Source: Akebia trifoliata | Taxonomy: Eukaryota > Streptophyta > Magnoliopsida > Ranunculales > Lardizabalaceae | DNA length: 64,000 bases | Assembly (NCBI GenBank): GCA_017979445.1 | Contig: CM030717.1 | Location: 17,533,288 to 17,597,287 of the forward strand | Reading direction: 5' to 3' | Shown here: in pieces, positions 1 to 11,937 of the stretch | Numbering within the stretch: position 1 is the first letter of the stretch | Layout of the letters: the number at the start of each line of letters is the position of its first letter | Position numbers and translations under genes: made by a program | Notes under the pieces: model-generated | Database searches by the model: none | What the model saw: only the letters and a program-made list of their open reading frames with translations | Told to the model about the DNA's origin: nothing

Positions 1-359
1 CCGGAGACAGAACGAAGCAAGGGAGTACAGTACAAGGAGCTCTTTTTGTCAGATCTGAGGGAGCAAAATCCTTGCTATCGGAAAGGTATGAAATTTTTAT
101 TTTTATTTTTATCTAGGTTTTTAGTAATGTGATATATTTGGGAAGTTAGTAGAGACCGGCTTTGACCGGGCGGGGTTGGTGCCTAACACCTTCCAACCCC
201 GTAACATGATCCCCGAATTCATATTTTTTATGGTAGATTAGTTCTTTTTATCCATGTTAGAGTCAGCTTGGTTCCTAGACCACAATAACTAGGTGGCGAC
301 TCCCAAACCTCAAGGGTCAAAAGTGGATCCGCGCACCCCGCGGATCGAGGGCGCTTTCA
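1..359 (+). repeat. Ogre/Tat LTR copy A, 3' part only
   Basis: This matches the last ~360 bases of the LTRs ending at 9877 and 15060, through the GGCGCTTTCA terminus. The rest lies outside the window. A conserved stretch around 150-190 (gaccgggcggggttggtg) recurs in all LTR copies. Confidence 0.9.
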
Positions 360-360
360 G

Positions 361-378
361 TGGCGACTCCGCTGGGGA
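361..378 (+). other. Primer-binding site of the plus-strand Ogre/Tat element
   Basis: TGGCGACTCCGCTGGGGA follows the LTR end by one base. It is the primer-binding site type I associate with Ogre/Tat elements (tRNA-Arg primer, from memory). A near-identical copy with CCACTGG is at 38207-38224 on the minus strand. Confidence 0.85.
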
Positions 379-593
379 CTATTGAGGATCAAACTTGAAA
401 AACCCCAAGTATGGGAGCATTGCCAAGATGACTTAGTTTTTTTTTTATTATTTAGTTGGATTTATTTTATTTATTTTTTCTGTTTATTTAATTTTTTTTG
501 TCTTGATTGTAGATGATTTTGGGCATTGCATTTTTTTTTCAATTAAGGATCACTTTTTGATGACCCCTAAATAATGAAAAATTCAAAAATGAT

Positions 594-1365
594 GGAATGA
601 TGAAGGTTGGACAGAAATATTAAAACGTTTTTAGAGAATATTCTAGTGAGAATTAAGTCTGGGAGCCTTTAATAAAACATAGATCTCGTCGAGTAGATTA
701 ATTTAGAATCTGAGTTCACTCAATTTCGTTATCGGAAGCCTTAGATATCATCGATGCAAGTTCAATCTGTAAATCTGGAATTATTTCCGAATGAAAGTTG
801 GGACAGCAATGTTAAAACTTTTTTACAGAACATTTTAGTAAGAATTAAGTCTGGGAACCTTTAATAAAATGTAGATCTCATCGAATAGATTGATTTAGAA
901 CTTGAGTTCACTCAATTTCGTTATCGGAAGCCTTAGATATCATCGATGCAAGTTCAATCTGTAAATCTGGAATTATTTCTGAATGAAAGTTGGGACAGCA
1001 ACGTTAAAACGTTTTTACAGAACATTTGGTGAAAACTAAGTCTAGACACCTATTAATAAAATGTAGATCTCATCGAGTAGATTAATTTAGAATTTGAGTT
1101 CACTCGATTTCGTTATCGTAAGCCTTAGATATCATCGATGCAAGTTCAATCTGTAAATCTGGAATTATTTCCGAATGAAAGTTGGGACAGCAATGTTAAA
1201 ACATTTTTACAGAACATTCTAGTGAGAATTAAGTCTGGGAACCTTTAATAAAATGTAGATCTCATCAAATAGATTAATTTAGAACTTGAGTTCACTCAAT
1301 TTCGTTATCGAAAGCCTTAGATATCATCGATGCAAGTTCAGATTGTATTTTCCTAATTCACAGAA
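594..1365 (+). repeat. 192-bp tandem repeat, four copies, in the Ogre leader
   Basis: Units start near 594, 789, 981 and 1173. Each contains gttgggacagcaa, gtagatctcatcga and ttagatatcatcgatgcaag. The first unit is the most diverged. The second internal region lacks this part. Confidence 0.9.
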
Positions 1366-1689
1366 AATCTGAATTTATCTAATGTTGGCACAATTAATGT
1401 TCTTGAGAGTGAGCTCATCTTAACCATTGTCATTCTATCATCAATGTAACACCTATTGGAATCTCGATTTATTTTGGATCACCCAAAAGTGATTATTGAT
1501 TGGACCTTAAAAATTATAAAAATTATGCCTATTGCAATGTTTGTTTGATCAATTATTATATGCCATGCTCATTAATTGATTTGCCATGATCTTGACAGAT
1601 ATATTTGTGATGTGTTTGATTTCATCTTAATTTCGATGTGATGGGTTTTGGATTATTTTCTTGATCAATATTCATTTGATATCCATATG

Positions 1690-2492
1690 TGATGACATAA
1701 TCTGGCCCATGGGCTCACGTGTTTGAAAAAGGCCCCGGGCACACCCCATCCTGTTTTGCACACACCACATGCACGTTTACTGTTTTGAGCACTTACACGT
1801 CCCATTTAGCTAACGTGGCACTAGTGCATGGCCCGGTCTCTTCGGAGATGCGACGTCATTCATGAAACCCACAACTCCAATCACGTACCTTAGGGTATAT
1901 CAAACTGGGGGCATTAATACCGTCTGATCAGGTGATTCTGAGAGATATATTGATGCACCCAGGCTGGGGCAACCTGAGCCTTTGTCCTATTGTAAGCCAC
2001 ACAGTCACATGTCCCGATTGCCAACGTAGTACTAGTACGTGGTCGGTCCCCTTGTGGGATGCCAAACCATTTATGAAAGCTACAACTCTTGACTCGTACC
2101 CGTAGCTATAAAAGGTAATCTAAGTATATCAATTGCACTTCTTGGTCAAAACCGGTGCCTAAGCAAAATCTTGCCCCGTTGTACCCTATTGTACGAGGGG
2201 GATAGACTACGTCTATTCTAGACGAGAGGTATTTAAGTGGGCCCTTACTCAGCATTGTGCGCCACCTCTCAACTGGATATCAAACTGGCTGTTTTTGACT
2301 TCAGAGAAGTGAGTTGAGGTTTTAGATTATCACCTATACGGTATATCAAACCAAGTCACCACGTATCGAGAGGTATATAGGTGTGCTTGGGCAAGGGTGG
2401 CCAGATAAAAATGCATTGCACGTAGTAAGCTTAGAGTCTAGAAACCTTTCCCATAGGTCACGACTCGAACTTATCGTGGGTGTTCCCGGGTT
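1690..2492 (+). repeat. Leader block conserved with the opposite-strand Ogre element
   Basis: This block matches the reverse complement of 35312-36085, from the gcccatggg motif to ggtcacg and the following ttcccggg/ttcccgag. It also holds an internal imperfect duplication: the passages near 1790-1990 and 2000-2200 share acgt-rich motifs and atgaaa-rich segments. It lies between primer-binding site and coding region in both elements, so it is an old shared leader part. No ORF explains its conservation. Confidence 0.8.
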
Positions 2493-2749
2493 GTTTATTG
2501 AATGGAGCCTGTTGATTGATGAATGTAAGGGAATAATGGAATGATGAGATCAAAATGCATGTGAATGTATGTGAATGATGAGATAAGGAATGTATGGTTG
2601 TCCTCAAGGATAAAAAATTTTGTTTTGAAAATTAAAATGGGCGCACCAACCCAAAAAAAAAATCCATCTCTTGCAAATGACCCAGCCCAACTCGATCCAA
2701 CAATCCTGATGGACCGGGCCATTTAAATCGAAATAGAAATCAAATTTTT

Positions 2750-3190
2750 AAAGAAGAAAAATAGTTTACAAAGGCAAAATATTTCCCAAAAAAAAATGTT
2801 TTCTAAAAGAAGTGTTTTCCAGAAAAAGTGTTATTCTCTAGAAAAAATATTTTCTAAGAAAAAATATTTTCCAAAAAATATTTTTCATAAGAACAAGGTT
2901 TTCCAAGAGAAAATGATTTCCAAATAAAAAACTATTTTTCAGAGAAAATATATTTTTCAGAAGAAAATATTTTCCAAAAGAAAAGGAAATGATTTACAAA
3001 AGATCTATTGTTGCATGAAAATTTTTCGAAATATGTTTTTTACCAAAAATCTATTTTTTGCATGGACCTTATAAAATTATCAAAATATGTTTTTCTAAAA
3101 AGAAAATGATTGCAAAAAATAATCAGTATTGTGAAAATTGTTATTCAATAAAAACATTATTTTCAAGACTGCAATAAAATTATTTTTTTT
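2750..3190 (+). repeat. A-rich imperfect repeats of a ttttccaaaagaaaat type
   Basis: Many short units alternate ttttc and aagaaaat for about 440 bases, with no fixed period. This is simple-sequence expansion inside the element leader. Confidence 0.6.
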
Positions 3191-3769
3191 TCTGAATAAT
3201 CATTGAATGGATGAATTTTTTAACGGATTGGTGCACAAAATTCTATAAAATCTCAGGGTTCATTTAAAATGTTATCAAGGGGGTGACACTGAAATTGGTT
3301 AAATTCACTTTCAAAGAGGTTTTAAGGGTTATCATTGTATCTAAGCTCAATCGTCTATCGTCTAGGTAGGGTTGTAAATCCGGTCAGTTAGAGTAAACAT
3401 CAATATCAAATCAATAGTCAGAAATGACCTCAAAATTTCTCAACATCGTCTAGTTGTTCTTTGAAGATCATAGTGCTTCAATCCTACCGGTTATAAGCAA
3501 TATCTCAGTCCTCAGTCCTAATCAAGCCCGTTTTGGGTAGTCTTGAGTTTTCATGGGTCATTTGGGTTAGCTCGAGTCCTTTTTTCTCGCAAGGTCATGT
3601 CTTCCTTAGATTGAGTCTACTCTTTCTTATTGAGTCAAGTTAGTTCATCGAGTTTATGGAGGCATCTGTCGCCCCTTCTGAATTGATCGTACAAAAGAAA
3701 TTTTTGAATACCTCGAGCACATTAACGAATTAACTAATAATTTGATAGATTTCGTTTCTGAATAAGAAG

Positions 3770-4866
3770 ATATGATTCGGGCTCAAGAAAGCAAAGGTCA
3801 TTGACCTCGGAACAGAAATAAATTCCTAAAGAGATTCAAATAGAAACCATCTTATCTCTAGAGGAACACAAGGGGATAATTAATTTTCTCAGAAATTTCA
3901 AAAGACTTGTTCGTGTGATCATATGAGGGTATGTTAGGTACAAGCTTGAGTGTTGTTCAACATGGACTAGATACTCGTGTATATCAATGGAATTAAAGAA
4001 GATGTTATAAAATGTATCAGTGCTATCCTCACTACATCTTAAGTTGCAAATCATATATTATCAGTCGATATGGGGATACCTTTTGAATTGATATCTGATA
4101 ATGGGTCGTACTTCAAAACATAAATCACTACTCTGTGTTTAAAGTTAAAGATCCGGAATCACAAATCATCCCCCTACCGTCCTCAAATTAATGGAACGGT
4201 TGAAGAAGTTAATAAGAGTCTCAAGACTATCCTTAGAAAAATGTGTCAATCACATCGAGATTAGTCAGAAAAACTGCCATTTGCGCTATGGACATATCGA
4301 ACCTCAATTCGATCCTCCACCGGAGTTACTCCGTACTCCTTAATCTATGGCATGGAAGCAGTCTTGCCAATTGAGATGGAGATTCCATCTCTCAGGGTTT
4401 TGTTAGAAAGTCAGTTGTCAGAAGCAGACTGGGTTCGCCAAGGGTATGAAGAGTTGAATTTGATCGAGGAAAAATAACTAAGAGCGTTGTATCATGTGCA
4501 AGCTTATATAAGAAGAGTCACCTGTGCATTTGACAAAAAGGTCAAAGCTCATCATTTGCAAGTCAAGGATTTAACTATCAGACTTCAAAGAAAATTGAGT
4601 ACTCCTCCTCGACCATAGGAGGAAGTCTGAACTTAATTGGAGAAATTCATCTATCAGCAAGAAAACACTACTTTGGAAAACCATCAGGTTTCAAAGAAAA
4701 TCGAGCACCTATCTTTGACCCTAGAGAGAATTTCAAACCTAATTGGTGAGATCAGTTCATCGTCAAGGAATTATTACTAGGAAAAGCTGTCAGCCTTCAA
4801 GATCATGATGGAATCGAATTACCAGAACCAACCAACCTTGACCAAATCAAACGGTACTACATTTAA
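3770..4866 (+). pseudogene. pol: Ogre/Tat pol remnant: start of RT joined to integrase and pol end
   Basis: Pol encodes reverse transcriptase, RNase H and integrase for retrotransposon copying. The reading from ~3780 to ~3960 resembles the region just before and at the start of Tat reverse transcriptase (VIDLGTEIN, then LEEHKGIINFLRNFK). The sequence then jumps to integrase: SDNGSYF, followed by [35 protein letters not shown] and the basic tail. Pol ends at TAA 4864-4866 after PTNLDQIKRYYI. RT palm, RNase H and the first integrase part are absent, and several stops interrupt the rest. The second copy (9878-10604) shows the same RT-to-integrase junction, so the deletion predates their duplication. 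Not functional. Confidence 0.85.
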
Positions 4867-5389
4867 GGAGGCCATCTTTGGCCGAATCAATCCTCATATT
4901 ACCCAGTTACCCAGTCCAACATATCATTTTTCTAACCCTCTTTGCAGCCTTTTCAAAAAGAAAAATTATGCTTTTTTCTTTCTCAGCCCAATCACCTAAC
5001 CTAGGGGAGCGAAGCTTCGAACTACGTTTTGGTCTGATCCCGAAATTCTGGGGTACGTAGGCAACCTGAGAAGTTACTTTAGGCCCGATCACATAAAAAA
5101 AATAAACATAAAAAAAAATAGATTCCTCGACAAAAAAAAAATCTAAAAAGAAAAAATTCAACAGAAAAAAAATTGTCAAAGTGGGGAAGAAAACTCAAGG
5201 AAAAAGAAAATAATTTAAAAGGAAATGCCACACAAAGGGCATTTGGGTTTTTGAGCCTCAAGATTCCTTTCTTTTTATACCCAGTTCTAATCTTACCCAT
5301 GAAAGTCCTCCTAAGTACCGTGCGAGAAGTCAAGGAAGATATCAAAGCATGATCAGACAGCAACTCCAAAAGTTCAGACAGGAAGAAAA

Positions 5390-5665
5390 AAAAAAGAGCT
5401 TGCTAGGTTGAAAACCCAAAAGGGAAACTTAGGCAAAAATTAAGGTAAGCTCGCGAGGTTAAAAATCTGAAAGGATGACCTTAGCAACAATCAAAGCAAG
5501 GAAAAAAGAAAAAATTGTAAGCTCGCTAGATCGAAAACCTAAAAAGGTGATCTAGGCAAAAGCTAGAGCATGCTCGCTAGATTGAAAACCTGAATAGGCA
5601 ATCTAGGCAAAACTTAGAACTATCAAAAAATAAAAGAAAATCTCTGTTGAGTTGAGAAGCTGAAA
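5390..5665 (+). repeat. About 70-bp imperfect tandem repeats after pol
   Basis: Units contain gctcgctagattgaaaacct and gcaaaaattagag variants, in about four copies. Related units occur at 11095-11330 and, on the other strand, near 31885-32110, so this block is shared by both Ogre elements. Confidence 0.75.
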
Positions 5666-6274
5666 AGGTAGTCCGAGCCGAAATATCAGAAGTCCGAATG
5701 ATCAAGTTTCAATACCCAGTTTGAATCAAATATAGACTCAGTGGATACAAGTATCTCGTCTATGATTGATCTGAAGAGTTTCATGTCCCTAAGCGAACCG
5801 ACGGGGAGAAAGAAAAAATTCTATGATGAATTTCAGAAAGAAATATTTTGTTCCAATGTCTTTGAGCCTGACTCAAAATCTTCAATATAAAAAGTCAAAA
5901 TTAAAAGTTAAACCTTTATTGCGCTTGCGGTAATCAAGGATCTGAAACTTTCATAACAAGGGCACTTCCTTTTTCTAAAGAGTACAGTTTCCCCCTTACA
6001 CTAAGGGCATGTATTTTCAAATTATGTTCAATTATCTTCAGTGCAATGTTCCTTGTCAAACTAGGGGCATTTTTGTTCTGATGCCTGGTCAATTTCAACC
6101 CCAAAGGATAAGGTTAACTTTGAATTAAAGGTTACCCTCTTGATAGCAATTTTGAAAACTCCTCAGATTCAAAGAGAGTTAAAATGTTTACCTGACCTTC
6201 GTAAAATCCAACTTTTTATTAAAAAAAAAAAATCAAATGCGAGTTTAATCCCCCGTTTGTTCCCTCAAATTTTA

Positions 6275-6955
6275 GTTCATTACTCTTTCACCTTGGGCAG
6301 GTAGAGTAGGACTCCCTAAAAAGTTAGTTCATTATTCTTTCACTCCGATTAGGTAGAGTAGAACTTTCCAAAAAAAATTAGTTCGCTACTCTTTCACCCT
6401 GGGCAGGTAGAGTAGGACTTTCAAAAAGTTAGTTCATTACTCTTTCACTCCGAGTAGGTAGAGTAGAACTTCTCAAAAAAATTAGTTCATTACTTTTTCA
6501 CCCTGGGCAGGTAGAGTAGGACTCTCAAAAAGTTAGTTCATTACTCTTTCACTCCGAGTAGGTAGAGTAGAATTTTCCAAAATAATTAGTTCATTACTCT
6601 TTCACCCTGGGCAGGTAGAATAGGACTCTTAAAAAGCTTAGTTCATTACTCTTTCACTCCGAGTAGGTAGAGTAGAACTTTCCCAAAAAAAAAAAAAAAT
6701 AGTTCATTACTCTTTCACCCTGGGCAAGTAGAGTAGGACTCTTAAAAAATTAGTTCATTACTCTTTCACTCCGAGTAGGTAGAGTAGAACTTCCCAAGAA
6801 AAAATAGTTCATTACTCTTTCACCCTGGGCAGGTAGAGTAGGACTCTTAAAAAATTAATTCATTACTCTTTCACCCTGGGCAGGTAGAGTAGGACTTTCA
6901 AAAAATTAGCTTATTACTCGTTCACCTAGGGTAGGTAGAGTATAACATTCAACTT
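6275..6955 (+). repeat. Tandem array of ~53-bp units in the Ogre 3' region, copy 1
   Basis: Units share ttagttcattactctttcac and ggtagagtag. Two variants alternate, cctgggcaggtagagtagga and tccgagtaggtagagtagaa, so the higher-order period is about 105-110 bp. Poly-A spacers differ in length. The array sits between pol and the LTR at 7312. Ogre elements are known for variable tandem repeats in this position. Confidence 0.92.
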
Positions 6956-7299
6956 TTTCTCAACTTTTGTTCAGATTTTTCTCAAATATCATTCAAATTT
7001 TCTCGAGTTTTGTTTTACTCAGATTTTACTCAGTTTCACACAGTGCACACACTTGCAAATTTGCACTTTTTTGTCAAGGAGAATTCTTTAAAATTCAAGG
7101 ATCTGACACTATCAGTGAGAGTTTGCGCTCAAGGACCTGACAACCTTTTAATTAGGGGAGAGCTTGATCCTCAAGGATCCGAACACCCTGACGAATTGCT
7201 GAATCAGGCTGCAAAATGAACTGTCACTAGTTTTGGCATTCAGATATCGCACTATCTACCAAAATAGATTTGCTATCTAGTTTGCTTCAACCCTCTGCC

Positions 7300-7311
7300 A
7301 AAAGGGGCATC
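7300..7311 (+). other. Polypurine tract before LTR B
   Basis: AAAAGGGGCATC directly precedes the LTR start TGTAGACACC. The same position holds AAAGATGGGCATC before the LTR at 13354 and AAAGAGGGACATC on the minus strand at 29811-29823. It should prime plus-strand DNA synthesis. Confidence 0.7.
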
Positions 7312-8441
7312 TGTAGACACCCCATTTTTGCACTCGCCTGATTAATCAACTCGTGAATCCGATTGCAATGATTCCCAATGATGGATGTGTATTCCATTGC
7401 TTTATTTTGTTACCAGGTATGTTTCAGAAATCCGGATGAGGTATCTCGAACTGACAAAACCTTAGAAACCATGCTACGATAGGAAAATACGACCCCCAGA
7501 AACATAGAAATCATCATCTTGCATACCAAAAAGAAACTTCACGATAAAAATCACTAAAAATTATCAAATTACCAAAAGACCCCTAACCTCAAAACCACCC
7601 TAGAGCCTACGTTACGTTTAGAAAAACTCTCTCGAACACATAAAATAACAAATCGGAACCAAATAAATCATTGCACCAATTTTAACAGAATTTGACAAAA
7701 TTACGAAAATGCCCCTCATAAAGTTCACAATCATTTCACATAAAAATTTTCATAAATGACACAAACCAACATTCTCATTGAATTCCTTACGAAAAATCGA
7801 TTCTAAAACATCCTAGAACATTAAAAACTGACTTGAAACGTGAAAAGTCCTCTCCGGGGGCAAAACGATAATTTCACAATTTTCATAATTAAAAAAATTT
7901 GAAATTAATAAATAAAATATTAAATAATTAAATTGAAACATTAATGAAATTAATTTAAAATTTTGAACCTAAAAAATCGATTAATCGGACTCTCAGGCAA
8001 AATTGTTGAGGGTTCGTGGGATATTTCTTTAAGGACCCCTCCATTTGGGGGTCCAAAGAATTAAAGAAATAATGGAGGGGGGTTCTCCAAAAATTAAAAG
8101 TAAATCAAGCAAGACTAAAGTCAAGGTATTAAAGTCAATCAAGTGAGACTGAAGTCAAAATTAAAGTCAATTAAGCAAGACTGGAGTCAAGATATTAAAA
8201 GTCAATCAATTAAGACTGAAGTCAAAACATTAAAAGTCAATCAAATAAGACCAAAAGTCATAATAGAGATCTAATTAAATAATAACTCTATCTAATAGAG
8301 TTCTAACTAAAAAACAATTCCACCTAAAACAATTTGAATTAAAACACAATTCTACCTAAAACAATTTTAACTAAAACACAACTCTAATTAAAAGATCTCT
8401 AATTAAACACTAACTCTATCCAAATCAACCCTAAAAACATC

Positions 8442-8449
8442 TATAAATA
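8442..8449 (+). promoter_or_regulatory. TATA box of Ogre LTR B
   Basis: TATAAATA in the context ctataaatagaggtgctcac. The same context recurs at 14455-14462 and, on the minus strand, at 38811-38820. It is the likely core promoter of the LTR, with the transcription start about 30 bases downstream, close to where the MITE inserted. Confidence 0.75.
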
Positions 8450-8487
8450 GAGGTGCTCACACCCTATTTTCGTATCAAATCATAAAC

Positions 8488-9303
8488 TAGGCCTGTCAAC
8501 GGATATGTATCCCATCGGATACCACTATATCTGAATTCGAATCCGAAAAAAAACAATACTATCCGAATTCGAATTCGAATCCGATCGGATATCCCTAATA
8601 AACAATCGAATTCGAATCCGAAAAACATATCGGATATCCGATAATATCCGATTCGAAAAAAAAACCTGCAAAATACCATCGTCTTCGATCTGTCGGAGTT
8701 CGCACAGTCGAAACCCCCGAAAAATCACTCCGACTGGTTCGGAGAGAGAGAGAGAGAGTGAGTGAGTGAATATGTACCTGTAATCTCGTCGGCCGGAGAA
8801 GATGTGTCGGAGTTCGCACGGCCGAAACTCGAAACCCTCAGATTTTATCCTAAAAAATCACGACTGGTTCGAATCAGATCGGAGAGAGAGAGAGAGAGAG
8901 AGAGAGGGGTACCTTATGATCGCCGACCGGAGAAGACAGTGTTGCGGAGTTCGATCGAAATTCATCGTTCCGGTTCCGAATCCGTCCCTGTGGTTTGTCT
9001 CGTCTGGTTAAAGAAGATGAAGTTTAAAAGAAAACATTTCGTTGTATAACACGAATACGCATCACCATATATACATATGTAAAACTTTTGTTGTAAAACA
9101 TAAATACATGGTATATATATTATATCGGAGCGGATATTATCGAATCGGATATCGCGATATCTGAATTCGTATCCGAAACGCATTCGAATATTCAAATGAC
9201 ATCCGAATCCGAATCCGAAATCCGAAAATTTTGGATAATATCCGATTTTTTGAATTCGAATTCGAATTCGAATTTGGATTTCGGCTATCCATTGACACCC
9301 CTA
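8488..9303. mobile_element. Non-autonomous hAT-type MITE, ~816 bp
   Basis: The ends are inverted copies: TAGGCCTGTCAACGGATA on the left, and TAGGGGTGTCAATGGATA as the reverse complement of the right end. The flanks carry an 8-bp-type target duplication, tcataaac (8480-8487) and tcataaat (9304-9311). The LTR at 13354-15060 shows the uninterrupted site. TAGGG-type ends with 8-bp duplications are typical of hAT elements. The interior holds gaattcgaattcg-rich ends, (AG)n tracts at 8740-8760 and 8882-8906, and three imperfect copies of a passage with gtcggagttcgcac. No transposase is encoded; the ORFs across it are repeat readings. Confidence 0.85.
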
Positions 9304-9877
9304 TCATAAATCCTAGGAGAAGTAGGTCTAGAAACCCCCCTAGCCCCCCATAAACCCTAGTTTTGAAGCCCCAACTCCTTACCTAACATCCCCCTTTCAA
9401 TTTTAGTCTGGAAAATACCTAAAATCCCTCCAAAAACACCACTAAATCCGCAACAAACTTGAAAAGTTCAGATTCAGAAACAAGGAGATACCTTGATCTA
9501 GGAGATCCGAAGTCAAATCCGAAGACATAATGAAGCAAGGGAGTACAGTACAAGGAGCTCTTTTTGTCAGATCTGAGGGAGCAAAATCCTTGCTATCGGA
9601 AAGGTATGAAATTTTTATTTTTGTTTTTATCTAGGTTTTTAGCAATGTGATATATTTGGAAAGTTAGTAGAGACCGGCTTTGGCCGGGCGGGGTTGGTGC
9701 CTAACACCTTCCAACCCCGTAACATAATCCCCGAATTCATATTTTTTATGGTAGATTAGTTCTTTTTATCCATGTTAGAGTCAGTTTGGTTCCTAGACCA
9801 CAATAACTAGGTGGCGACTCCCAAACCTCAAGGGTCAAAAGTGGATTCGCGCACCTCGCGGATCGATGGCGCTTTCA

Positions 9878-10604
9878 GATTGGAACTAACTTACCCCCAG
9901 AGGAGCACAAAGAGATGATGAATTTATTAAGAAAATTCAAAAGACTTGCTTACATGGTCCTATGAGGATATGTCGGTTAAATTTGGAGTGTTGTTCAACA
10001 TGAAATATATACCCATCTTGTGAGAACACCACATATACAAACCAGAATTGATTGACATAGTCAGAGCAGGGATTATAAAATGTATCAGTGCTGGAATTTT
10101 AAAATCGATGGAATAGTTGAAGCAGCTAGTAAAAATCTCATGACAATCATCGTGAAAATGTGTCAAACACACATCACACCGGGATTGACCAGAGAAGTTA
10201 CCATTCGCATTATGGACATATTACACTTCAATACAGTCTTCTACTAGAGTCACTCTAGTATGATATGGAAGCAATCTTACCGGTTAAAAGGGAAAATCCT
10301 ATATCTCAAGGTCTTGATGGAAGTTAATTGTTAGAAATAGATTGGGTCTGTCAATGGAGAGGAGTCACTCGCATGTTTGACAAGAAAGTCAAAGTTCATC
10401 ACTTATAAGTCAAGGAACTAAGCATCAAACTATCAAAAAAAATTTTGAGTACTCTTCCTCGATCATAGAAAGTTTGAACTCAATTGGAGAGATTCAATCA
10501 TTAAGGAAATGCTACCAAGAAAAACTGTCAGGCTTCAAGATCATGATGGAATCGAGTTACCAGAACCAACCAACATTAACCAAATCAAATGGTACTACAT
10601 TTAA
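9878..10604 (+). pseudogene. pol: Second Ogre/Tat pol remnant, more decayed
   Basis: This follows the LTR end at 9877 with no primer-binding site. It starts at the RT N-terminus (LPPEEHKEMMNLLRKFK), shares the tataaaatgtatcagtgct junction with the copy at 4010-4040, then loses more of the integrase and resumes at the region equivalent to ~4190. Integrase C-terminal and pol-end readings continue to TAA at 10602-10604 after IKWYYI. There are many stops and small deletions. It is an internal-deletion derivative of the same family as 3770-4866 and cannot encode an enzyme. Confidence 0.8.
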
Positions 10605-11937
10605 GGAGGCCATTTTTGGCCGAATCAATTTTCCTACTACCCAGTTCATTATCTCCCTTCTCAACCTCTTTGCAGCCTGTTCAAAAAAATAAAAATTATA
10701 CCTTTTACTTCTTAGCTTGATTACCTAACCCAGGGGAGGGAAAAATTTGAACTACGTATTGGTCTGATCCCAAAATTCTGGGGTACGTAGGCAACCTGAG
10801 AAGTTACTTCAGGCCCGACCACATCAAAATAAAAAAATAGATTCCTTAAAAAAAATTTAAAGAAAAAAGAAATATCATCCAAAATGGGGAAGAAAATTCA
10901 AAGAAAAATAAAAGAAATGCCACACAAGGGGCATTTGGGTTTTTGAGCCTCAAAATACTTTTCTTTTTATACCCAGTCCTAATCTTACTTATAAAAGTTT
11001 CCTAAGTACTGTACGAAAAGTTAAGGGAGATAGCAAAGCATGATCAGACAGCAACTCCAAAAGTTCAGACAGGAAGAAAAGAAAAAAAAAAAATGGCCTG
11101 CTAGGTTGAAAATCCCAAAAGGGCGACTTAAGCAAAAATTAGGACAAGCTCGCAAGGTTGAAAATCTGAAAGGACAACTTTGGCAACAACCAAAGTAAAG
11201 AAAAAAGAAAGCTTGCTAGATTAAAAACCTGAAAAGGTGATCTAGGCAAAAGTTAGAGCAAACTCGCTAGATTGAAAATCTGAAAAGACAATCTAAGTAA
11301 AAGTAGAGCAACAGAGCAAAACAGAAGAAAAGCTAAGAGCGATCTGAGCTGAAATATCAAAAGTCTAAATAATCAAGTTCAATACTTAGCTTAAACTAGG
11401 TACAAACTTAGTGGATACAAGTATTTGGTCTATGATTGATCTGAAGAGTTTTATGTTCCTAAGCGAATCGACGGGGAGAAATAACAAATTCTATGATGAA
11501 TTTCAGAAAGAAATATTTTGTTCCAATTTCTTTGAGCCTGATTCAAAATCTTCAATATAAAAAGTCAAAATTAAAAGTTAAACCTTTATTACGTTTGCGG
11601 TAATCAAGAATTTCAAACTTTCATAACAGGGGCACTTCCTTTTTCTAAAGAGTATAGTTTCCCCCCTTACACTAGGGGCATTTGTTTACAAATTATGTTC
11701 AATTATCCTTAGTGTAATATTCCCTGTCAAACTAGGGGCATTTTGGTTCTGAAGTCTGGTCAATTTCAACCCCAAAGGATAAGGTTAACTTTGAATTAAA
11801 GGTTACCCTCTTGATAGTAATTTTGAAAACTCCTCAGATTCAAAGAGAGTTAAAATGTTTACCGGACCTTCATAAAATCTAACTTTTTATTAAAAAAAAA
11901 AATCAAATGCGAGGTTAATCCCCCGTTTGTTCCCTCA
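10605..11937 (+). other. Ogre 3' untranslated region, second copy
   Basis: No gene is supported. Sequence follows 4867-6274, including the conserved aactacg...ggggtacgtaggcaacc passage just after pol (10748-10800), the ~70-bp repeats at 11095-11330 and the ggggcacttcctttttctaaa segment near 11630. Confidence 0.75.

Larger units (their letters stand above)
379..3769 (+). other. Long leader between primer-binding site and pol, gag not recognisable
   Basis: About 3.4 kb with no supported gene. It holds the 192-bp repeats (594-1365), a block conserved with the minus-strand element (1690-2492), an A-rich repeat tract (2750-3190) and unassigned sequence at 3200-3769. Ogre elements normally carry a long leader followed by gag-pro-pol. 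Here gag, protease and most of pol are missing, so the copy is non-autonomous. Short ORFs in this stretch look like chance readings. Confidence 0.7.
7312..9877 (+). repeat. Ogre/Tat LTR copy B, interrupted by a hAT-type MITE
   Basis: It begins TGTAGACACC and ends GGCGCTTTCA. Without the insertion at 8488-9303 it is about 1.74 kb, close to the 1.71 kb of the copy at 13354-15060. It contains tandem-like passages of aagtcaatcaagcaagactga around 8100-8260 and an aactctaactaaa tract before the TATA box. It serves as the shared LTR between two internal regions. Confidence 0.9.

Noticed and set aside
594..1365. CRISPR-like array or centromeric satellite
   Set aside because: Units are directly adjacent 192-bp repeats without spacers and are confined to one retroelement leader, so neither a CRISPR array nor an established satellite is supported.
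4805..5369. Overlapping ORFs on both strands around the pol end
   Set aside because: They read the conserved post-pol untranslated sequence in several frames and show no family match; poly-A and poly-T stretches give Lys/Phe-rich products.
8464..9195. Several ORFs with Arg/Glu and Ile/Arg repeats
   Set aside because: They come from (AG)n and gaattc-type repeats inside the hAT MITE; no transposase motif is present.
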